From Darksidea phi (taxonomy: Eukaryota; Ascomycota; Dothideomycetes; Pleosporales; Lentitheciaceae): DNA of 64,000 bases. A program made the position numbers and the translations under genes. The notes beneath the pieces are model-generated. The model did no database searches, had not been told where the DNA came from, and saw only the letters and a program-made list of their open reading frames with translations. This document shows positions 57,379-64,000 of the stretch, in pieces (positions within the stretch are counted from its first letter, which is position 1; each line of letters begins with the position of its first letter). Where the stretch lies: assembly GCA_030770425.1 (NCBI GenBank), contig JASJFT010000003.1, positions 620,001 through 684,000 on the forward strand, read 5' to 3'.

Positions 57379-57453
57379 GCGCTAGCGCTAGTCTCTATAT
57401 AGGCAGGACTTCTGCCTAAACCAATCCACATCTCTTACACCAACTTTTATCAT
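57379..57453 (+). promoter_or_regulatory. Core promoter of the 57,480 gene, downstream copy
   Basis: GCGCTAGCGCTAG, CTATATAGGCAGG, CCAATCCACATCTCTTAC and ACCAACTTTTATCA match the copy 183 bp upstream. The TATA box lies about 80 bp before the start codon, as is usual in fungi. Confidence 0.65.
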
Positions 57454-57479
57454 TTCGTACTCCAGGCACAATCCCCGTT

Positions 57480-58192
57480 ATGGAGACTCGCACCGTTTAC
57501 CTTCTATCTTTCCGCTCAAGGGCTCGAGACCGTGCTCACTTCGCGATCTGGGTCCCATATGCCAACAACAACACCGGCACCTCTATCCATGTCGTCGGAG
57601 GGCCAATGTTTGGATTTAAGCTCGAATTCAAACGAGCATACGATCCTGCGTCGACCGGGGAGAAGTATGAATCGTTTCCGATTGGCCAGATCGACGCAAA
57701 ACACGTCCACGACTTCACTGGGGAGAGCGTACTCGACTCGGATCCAAGAAGCGACCTCGAAATAGTAGCCAGTCAGATCCCGCCTCCCCGGATAAGCCAA
57801 AGCCTGCTGGGTCCAGTCAACGGTGTAAGTAATGTAGGAACCGAGTGCGTTTACGTTCATTCGTTAACTCAAACAGACAACGAACCGTCGGTGTCAGGAG
57901 TGGACTGCGGATTTCGTGGCACGGCTCGTCGAGCTTCAATACCTTGATGATTCGGCTAGAGACATCGTTCAGTCCAAACGAGATCCTCCTACACACGGCA
58001 TAGGCTTGACGCCGGTTCCTCGACCACAACCACAGCAACAGGCACAGTATGTAACCCCGCGGCCATTGCGGTTGTGTTCCTAGAACACGTCGCAACTCCC
58101 TGATAGATCTGAGTAGACTCTGCAATAAAAGGTCCTTTGCTAACCTGTACGTGGAACTTAGGCCACAACAACAACAGCAGCAGCAGCAGTAA
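57480..58192 (+). CDS. Small conserved fungal protein, poly-Gln C-terminus
   Basis: Exon 1 57,480-57,824 and exon 2 from 57,877 are joined by a 52-bp intron (GTAAGT donor). Exon 2 either ends with a GTATGT donor at 58,047 leading across a 115-bp intron (TGCTAAC branch) to exon 3 58,162-58,192, giving 181 residues ending in eight Gln, or reads through to TAG 58,081-58,083, giving 183. I prefer the three-exon form because its splice signals are near perfect. The sequence has HFAIWVPYANNNTGTSIHVV, GPMFGFKLEFKRAYDP, FPIGQIDAKHVHD, CQEWTADFVARLVELQYL and SKRDPPTHGIGL. This is the layout of a small ascomycete family (possibly DUF6914) of unknown function. It has no signal peptide or membrane segment. 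Confidence 0.75.
58163..58189 (+). repeat. CAA/CAG microsatellite
   Basis: Three CAA and five CAG codons in a row after CCA, encoding the poly-Gln tail in the three-exon model. Confidence 0.85.
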
Positions 58193-58955
58193 TCTTCCGC
58201 AATCATTTGGAAATGGGATGCAACCGCGAATCGCTATCGACGCTATGATGGCGCCCAGTGGGTGTGGCAGTAGTAAGATGTTCGGAGGTCTGTCCTCCCG
58301 CAAGCACTCGACATCACAACGTACTGATCTGCTGACAGACTAGTATGCTTCGGCCACCGTGACGCCGATGGAAGGGACTGCGGGCTCTTTGGGAATATTC
58401 GGGACTACATGTTGTTGTTTCCCAAGACAGCGCCTTTTCTGGCATTAGTACTAGATAATACGTCCATGAAGAAATAACCTTCGAATTCCATCGTTTCGTT
58501 CCTATTTGTTTCGGTTCCGCGTTCTTGCTCTCGTTTATTGTTTTATGCTTGTATCTGTATATACCTGCACTCATTTACTTTTTTACATTGTTTTTATTAT
58601 TTATTATATCTTACTAATCGATTTTATAGCGGACGACGTCAAGAATACTCTATAATATATATTAAGGGGTGACTAAATTACTATATAACTGTATCCGAAA
58701 TAGGCGTCTCGTTGTGGATAGGTATATGTATAGCACCTCTACTCTATGTACAGACTCCTACTATATTTTATGCCGACCTTACAAAAGGGAGTCCTACTGT
58801 GAAAAATCCAAACCAATGGAATAGACTTGTCGTGTATAAGGCGTGTACAAACCTGCACCTTTTTTATTGTTTGCCACATCTTACTGGGAAGCCGCAAGTA
58901 ATTTAAAGAAGAGATCGTTGTAGGTAGAAGCTCACATGCAATGTGATGTCAGTCT
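58193..58955. other. Intergenic region
   Basis: No gene supported; strongly AT-rich between 58,560 and 58,910. Confidence 0.45.
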
Positions 58956-59911
58956 TCAGAAACCTCTAAACCATTGCCGGGTATAATTCCAAGCCTCCAT
59001 CTCTTGCGAGTAAGGGGTAAGGAAAGAGTCGATCCATCCAGCCGCATGCCACTCCTCCCAGTCGCCCACACAATACGTAGCCTTGCAATACTCCCAATAC
59101 TCAGGCAACCAGCCTGCCTGCTCCCAGTCAATAATGCCCAAGACCCTCGCGGGCGACGTAGTCGAGATGATGATGTTACTACGGTGCAGGTCGCCATGGG
59201 TGAATCCGATGGGACCGTCGTCCGGCAGGAAGTTTCTAAACGGGTCGTGCACTTTGTCCGGTTCTGGGGCGATTCGACGCCATAGCCATGACAGCCAATC
59301 GTGGAAGGTTTTGGCGTTGGGAAATGATCCTGGCTCTTTCTGGCCGTCTAGTATTCGATCCCGTAGCGGACTATGCACAATAGAACCTGTGTGAGGATAT
59401 AAGTGGGTGTTAAATAGAGGTGTGGATTGCGATGCTTACCAATGGATTGATCCTGAGGGCTTCGCCTCATAGCACGAAGCTGTCTCATGAACCTCCGTAA
59501 ATCTTGACACACGGTGCGCTTATCCTCGTCGTTCAACAGATCGTACCGCTCTAGAAGCGTAGGGCCTGGAATAAGCTGCATGTATATGAACACATCTCGT
59601 CCGTCAGTGTCCCATCCATAGACTTCAGGCACAGGGACTTGATTCCTTAGAAACTTTCGCACTGCCCAAAGACACAAAGCTTCCGACGTGGAGATCCTCG
59701 ACCCGAATTTGACAATGAGGCCAAGGTCTTCGAACTTGACCGGCGGAGGATAACAGAGTGGCCGCGGGTCTATCGAGGTTGAGCGAGCCCGTACTTCAGC
59801 AGGCGATGGCAAGGTTCGTTCTGCGCCATGGTCTCGAAAGAATGAAGAGTCGAGAAAGTACATTCGTGCCTTGGTGCCGTCTGGCAGGTCGGATGGTGAA
59901 AACTGCGACAT
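58956..59911 (-). CDS. APH/choline-kinase-like phosphotransferase, fungal
   Basis: Exons 59,911-59,440 and 59,386-58,956 (53-bp intron) encode 300 residues without lesions. Kinase-like landmarks are LIVKFGSRIS (ATP-binding Lys), EALCLWAVRKFL (Glu helix), YIYMQLIPG-like hinge (VFIYMQLIPGPTL), GFTHGDLHRSNIII (catalytic Asp, metal-binding Asn) and LGIIDWEQAGWLPEYWEY (second metal Asp). This is the fungal APH family (PF01636 type), intracellular, with small-molecule substrates mostly unknown; resistance to aminoglycosides should not be assumed. The ATG at 59,911 is chosen because the frame upstream has only a TTG. It is a possible source of the decayed relative near 30 kb, though they are not close copies. 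Confidence 0.85.
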
Positions 59912-61938
59912 TCTAGGATACTGCTCGGAGACGGTAGGCAGCAAAGTGGCCGTAAAGAACGCAAGTTGTCAAGGGTCTATCGAGTGCACGAGTCAAAACC
60001 GACGCTAGAGCCGAGCCGGATAAATTCCGGTCCCGCCTATTTCCTTCGCTACATCGCCGCCCTCAAGTGCTCGCAGCTCTCCGAGCCCCGTCACTCTCCT
60101 CATCATCGACGACTGAGAACCGCCCGTCGTTGAAGCGTCCTCCGCGCCCCGTACCTATACGATGCTCATGCGCACTACCAGTCCCAAACCTATACAATGC
60201 GGCAGCGACATCGAATTTACAGCGGACCGGCAGCCGAAGCCGCGCTGCATGCGAGCACGCTGGTGCTCAGGAGCCGCAGTATTTTCCGGCGACTAAATGG
60301 TACTAGGCCCCGTTGCGCAATGATACCGCCCGGTATTTAGCGGCTTGACTCTTGCTTCCTCTCACCTTCGCCAGACGTCAACCCATCTTCTTTTCATTAC
60401 ACATCATTCTCCACAACCAGAACAACCGCCAATTTTTCTTGTTCGATACTATCGTCTACTTGGCCGGACTCTGGCTATCTTCTGACATGATGCAATATTG
60501 ATGCAATGAATCATTGTCTCTTCGCTGGGCTTGTCGCCGTCCTAGCTTCCATACCCCCTCTGACGGTAACAAGCCCCACGTTTACGCCCCCAGTTACACC
60601 CTCCACTCCCGCCCTCCAATGCGTCCTGGAGCTTCCGACCTTCATCAGCAATGGAGCTGATTCTAGAGGATGGGAGAGAAGTTGTCGGTATCCGCGTCCC
60701 CAGCTCTATCCTCCACCACGTCCAGGCGCCGGCCAACAAGGCACTCTCTGCCCACTGCCGCGCAACCGAAGAGCGCAACGCCGCCGCTGAGACGCAACTC
60801 GCACACATACCTAAAGGAGATACGGGGAAGGCGTCGGTGCACAGTTTCAAGAAGTGCTCAGGGCAGGTGTGCAGGACGCGCCAGATCCCTTTGTCGCGCA
60901 AGGTGCTGTACGCCGTCATTTTACGGTCCGTACTTAATCAAACACCCTGGCGGAGACTTAGTCCCATTGGCGACCCCGCCACGATTATGGCGGAGCGTCG
61001 AGGGGGCTGTACCTGTGGGCAAAGACTGTGTGTAGACAATGAGAAGAGTTGACGCCAGCGAGGACAATGTCCAAGTTTGCGTCTTTGCGGGCCTTGTACG
61101 CTGCCGTTTCGGGGTTGTAAAAAATTATCATGATGGCTTTATTTGCTAGCGTTGGGTTAGGCGGGTTCGCGCCGATAGTTGTTTCGTTCCAACGAGCCTC
61201 AGGCGGTCCGGGCCTAGGGTCCAGGACCTCCAGGATGTCACCATCTCTCTTTGTCCCTGCGTTCTCTATTGGCTATACTGCCGGTCCATCAACCTCTTTC
61301 TCTGGCACGCTTTCTGGTTGGTTGACTGGTTTTATTTACCCTGATCTCTCCTTATGCGGGATATACGCTCTGGTTCCTATTTTCAATACCTATTTCTACA
61401 GGCCGTCCCCTGGCTGTCTTAAGACCTTCTGGTGCCCGATTTTGTGATTGCTGTATAAAACGAGTGTCCATGCGCAGGCAATAGCGGGTTCCTTTGCATT
61501 CTTGAAGTTTGACGCTTTCTATTCCCTCTTGCGCGTCTGGGCGGATCATGCTTTCGTCTGCTATATCGAAGGAGTTTTGTGTATGATTTGGTGTTCGAGC
61601 TTCGCCTTTGACTATGCCTACTACTAAGCGACTTCCGGTGATTACTATACTATGGGCAGTCGTGCGATATGTATGCACGCGGGTGTGTAATGGTAAGATC
61701 GTTGGTCGACCTGAGCTAAATTGACTGCTAGAGATGTTCACTAGATACCATTCGCTTTAATTTTGAAGATCCTTGGCCGGCCCTTTGTCCGTAGTCGATG
61801 TGCTGCATAGGCTTCCGCATCTGCGCCCGTCGACCACCTTTGCATTATCTCCGAATCCGCTTAGAACGGCATCGCATGGGGTGGTCTGTTAAACACGAAC
61901 CTCGGGCTATCGGTCTAGCTAATGCATCCGGTCTCATG
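59912..61938. other. Gene-poor region
   Basis: A plus-strand frame from 60,506 begins MNHCLFAGLVAVLASIPPLTV, which resembles a signal peptide, but the following proline-rich sequence is short and ends at 60,790 without motifs. No other gene supported. Confidence 0.4.
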
Positions 61939-63964
61939 TTACATCCTAATGCCAGAGCGTGTCAGCTCGGTTAAGGAAGATTGCAACTGGGGACTTACCG
62001 GTCTAGAGGAGTCAGGCCCAGGGGACGCATTCCGTTATTGATGACGGACTTTTCCGCGTCGTAGAGAGCCAATCGAGCCTTCATGTGTTCTCGCTCGCTC
62101 CCGACTACTTGTAGCACATCGTAGCTACTATTGATGGCATGGGTCAAGCGGAACAAATACGTCGGGATAGTAGTGGGCACCAGTGTTTTCGGAGTATTTT
62201 GGATAGTGTCGGGGAACTGGGCGATGAGTCGAACGACATTGATTGCATGAGGTTCAGTCAGAAGGTCGAGGTTTGCTGATTCGATCTCAGAAGCTGGAAC
62301 ACCTGCTTTTAGCAAGATAGAACAAAGTCAGGCGTGAGAGTATTGAAGGTAAGGACCGGTGTGTCCCTCAAAGGACGCCATCGTGTCCATGTTGAAGCGG
62401 TAGTTGTTGATGCTGGATAGTGTCAGATAACTTGAGTAAATTTTTAGTCGAGACATGAACCATACCGCTTTCCACTCATATCCTGAACCATGATGCTGCT
62501 AATACCAAGAATGTCGGCAGCCCTCTCAGGGTCTGACATTTGAGCATATTTGATCTCGTTCTTCCGCATCACTTCATGCCTTCAACACGTCATCCAAGAG
62601 CACGACCGTTCCTCTACGGGTACTCATTCCCAGGACTAGACCAAAATTGACGTGGGAAATTCGAGAGCGCAGGTCCTCATTACCAGTCAACTCAACAAGT
62701 TTGAATAGTTGCTTGAGGTGCAGTTCCTGCTCGGTGGCGACGACATATATCATCTGATCGTACTTGTAGTAATCATTTCGCTCAAACAAGGCGCCGAGAT
62801 CGCCGGTGAGATAGAGGCTTGTACCTTCAGTTTTGCGTATAAGCGCTTTGCCGAGCGCTTTGCCTGCCTTGCCGTCAAACATGTTTAGAGAAGTCCACTA
62901 TTGCGGCCCCTTGTAACTCCTGTACGAGTCCTCTACTCTCCAACTGCTTCTGTGCAATCTTCATGCTCTCTTCCCTAACGAGGCTCTCGCCGGCGTACTC
63001 ATCAAAATGAATGTTTAGCCGAGTATACGCCTTTCTGTACTTCTGTATGCTGAGCTCCCAGAACTTCTTCCACATGCTGATAGTTCCTGGGTCGTTGTTG
63101 CACATAGCTTTGAAGTATTTTCGAGCTTGCTCATCAAGTCACTCATTCCGGAGCTTGGTGGCGTCCTTTCCATCCTTTTCCAATTGTTCAATCTCTTTTT
63201 GTTCATCGGCATGACGTAAATCTGGTACAGGTGAAGGATTGGGTCTACTTCCAGGGATTTCTCGTCTCCGTACATCTCGTAACCCAGTGCCAACAATCCG
63301 TATTGTTTACCCCAATCCCCAAGATAATTTATACGCACGACGTCCCACCCAGCGGCTTGAAAGAGGTTGGAGAGAAACCTTCCAATGATGGTACTTCGTA
63401 GATGGCCGTGATGAAAAGATTTAGCGATATTGGGCGACGAGAACTCTATGACGATGCGCTTCTAGCCTTTTGAGGTGTCTTTGGCATCCTTCAACCCAAG
63501 TAGAGGGTTGCTGCCCCACCCAGTTCGATTTTGCAGAACAGCTGGTATAACTTGCTTTACGAGCGCGCCAAGTTTGAAGTAGAATCGAACGTACGGACCG
63601 TCGACGGTAGGCTTGGAGCCTAGTGTGGATTCGGGAAACCAAAAGAGCTAGTTAACTAACGGGCGGTTGACTCGCGACAGGTGGTTGCAATTACCTGATC
63701 AGCCCATCGGTTTGCAAGTACTCCAGGTGTCTCTCCTTTGATTCTCAGAGCTGTTACTGGAAGCAAAAGATTGCCGTTGTCTAAAGTTGCCGTTCGCTGC
63801 AGCAAAGAATAGATGGTCTTGGGCTGGACGCCTGATACCTCCGAAAGGGCGTTGGAGATGTCTATGCGATAGGCATCGAAAGGATTGAGCGAGGGAAAGC
63901 ATTTTGGGAGATTAGGTTGGTCGACATGAAGCTTTTGGAGCCGTGTCTTAAGCGAGTCATCCAT
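61939..63964 (-). pseudogene. Arginyl-tRNA synthetase pseudogene
   Basis: Class I ArgRS in order: N-terminal domain from ATG 63,964 (exon to 63,695); [20 protein letters not shown] (HIGH equivalent HHGH); [74 protein letters not shown] (KMSKS region); SFEGHTGPYLQYSHA; and the C-terminus GMRPLGLTPLDRM, its last codons in a tiny exon at 61,945-61,939. Lesions: TAG at 63,462-63,464 before the HIGH block; frame changes near 63,200, 62,880 and 62,578; and TGA replacing the Arg codon after YSHA. ArgRS is essential, so an intact gene must exist elsewhere; this is a decayed extra copy. Confidence 0.85.
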
Positions 63965-64000
63965 GGCTGGTACAGACGTTTGTCGGCTGGGGCAACGGCG

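Noticed and set aside
60506..60790. Secreted protein candidate with a signal-peptide-like start
   Set aside because: The mature part is a short proline-rich sequence that changes character in every frame; no support beyond the hydrophobic start.

Overview
The window is genomic DNA of a filamentous ascomycete (Pezizomycotina). Genes are split by short introns of about 45-125 bp with GT..AG ends and CTAAC/CTGAC-like branch sites. The families are typical of moulds: a highly reducing polyketide synthase, an FSH serine hydrolase, CYP, MFS and PDR-type ABC genes, fungal ankyrin proteins, fungal APH-like kinases and a chromodomain protein. There is also a large tract stripped of CpA/TpG, the mark of repeat-induced point mutation (RIP). 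I cannot name the species.

Layout. 1-10.2 kb holds the left-hand genes of a polyketide locus: an HR-PKS running off the left edge on the minus strand (KS-AT-DH seen, window ends just before the expected methyltransferase), a divergent 14-TM MFS exporter, and a LovG-like FSH hydrolase. The shared PKS/MFS promoter carries a perfect CGG-N7-CCG palindrome, the site type of Zn2Cys6 regulators. 10.6-17.1 kb is AT-rich transposon graveyard: RIP-saturated DNA with a Ty3/gypsy pol relic on the minus strand, and a later non-autonomous insert built of a minisatellite between imperfect inverted ends. 18.1-21.6 kb holds three consecutive broken minus-strand genes (ankyrin, a protein with an HGLGSC motif, kinase).

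22.3-28.1 kb has two apparently intact genes of unknown function separated by gene-poor DNA. 29.8-32.5 kb has broken APH-like and chromodomain genes. 33.0-38.4 kb is a striking block: one intact PD-(D/E)XK nuclease-like gene, a direct degraded copy fused to TPR debris, and two copies facing each other as a large hairpin-forming inverted repeat, all between inverted copies of the gene's own promoter. 41.9-49.9 kb has an intact P450 with an altered ExxR motif, a broken P450, and a PDR-type ABC transporter pseudogene that contains a foreign BTB-type gene fragment.

50.7-64 kb has an intron-containing tRNA-Phe, an ankyrin/F-box-like gene, a small protein ending in an amyloid-signalling-like motif, a small conserved fungal gene preceded by a duplicated core promoter, an intact APH-like kinase, and a pseudogene of arginyl-tRNA synthetase at the right edge.

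Many lesions in the broken genes are C-to-T changes making TAG or TGA. This fits duplicated or repeat-adjacent sequence exposed to RIP in an accessory region. Exon coordinates were worked out by hand from splice signals and reading frames; no homology search was run.
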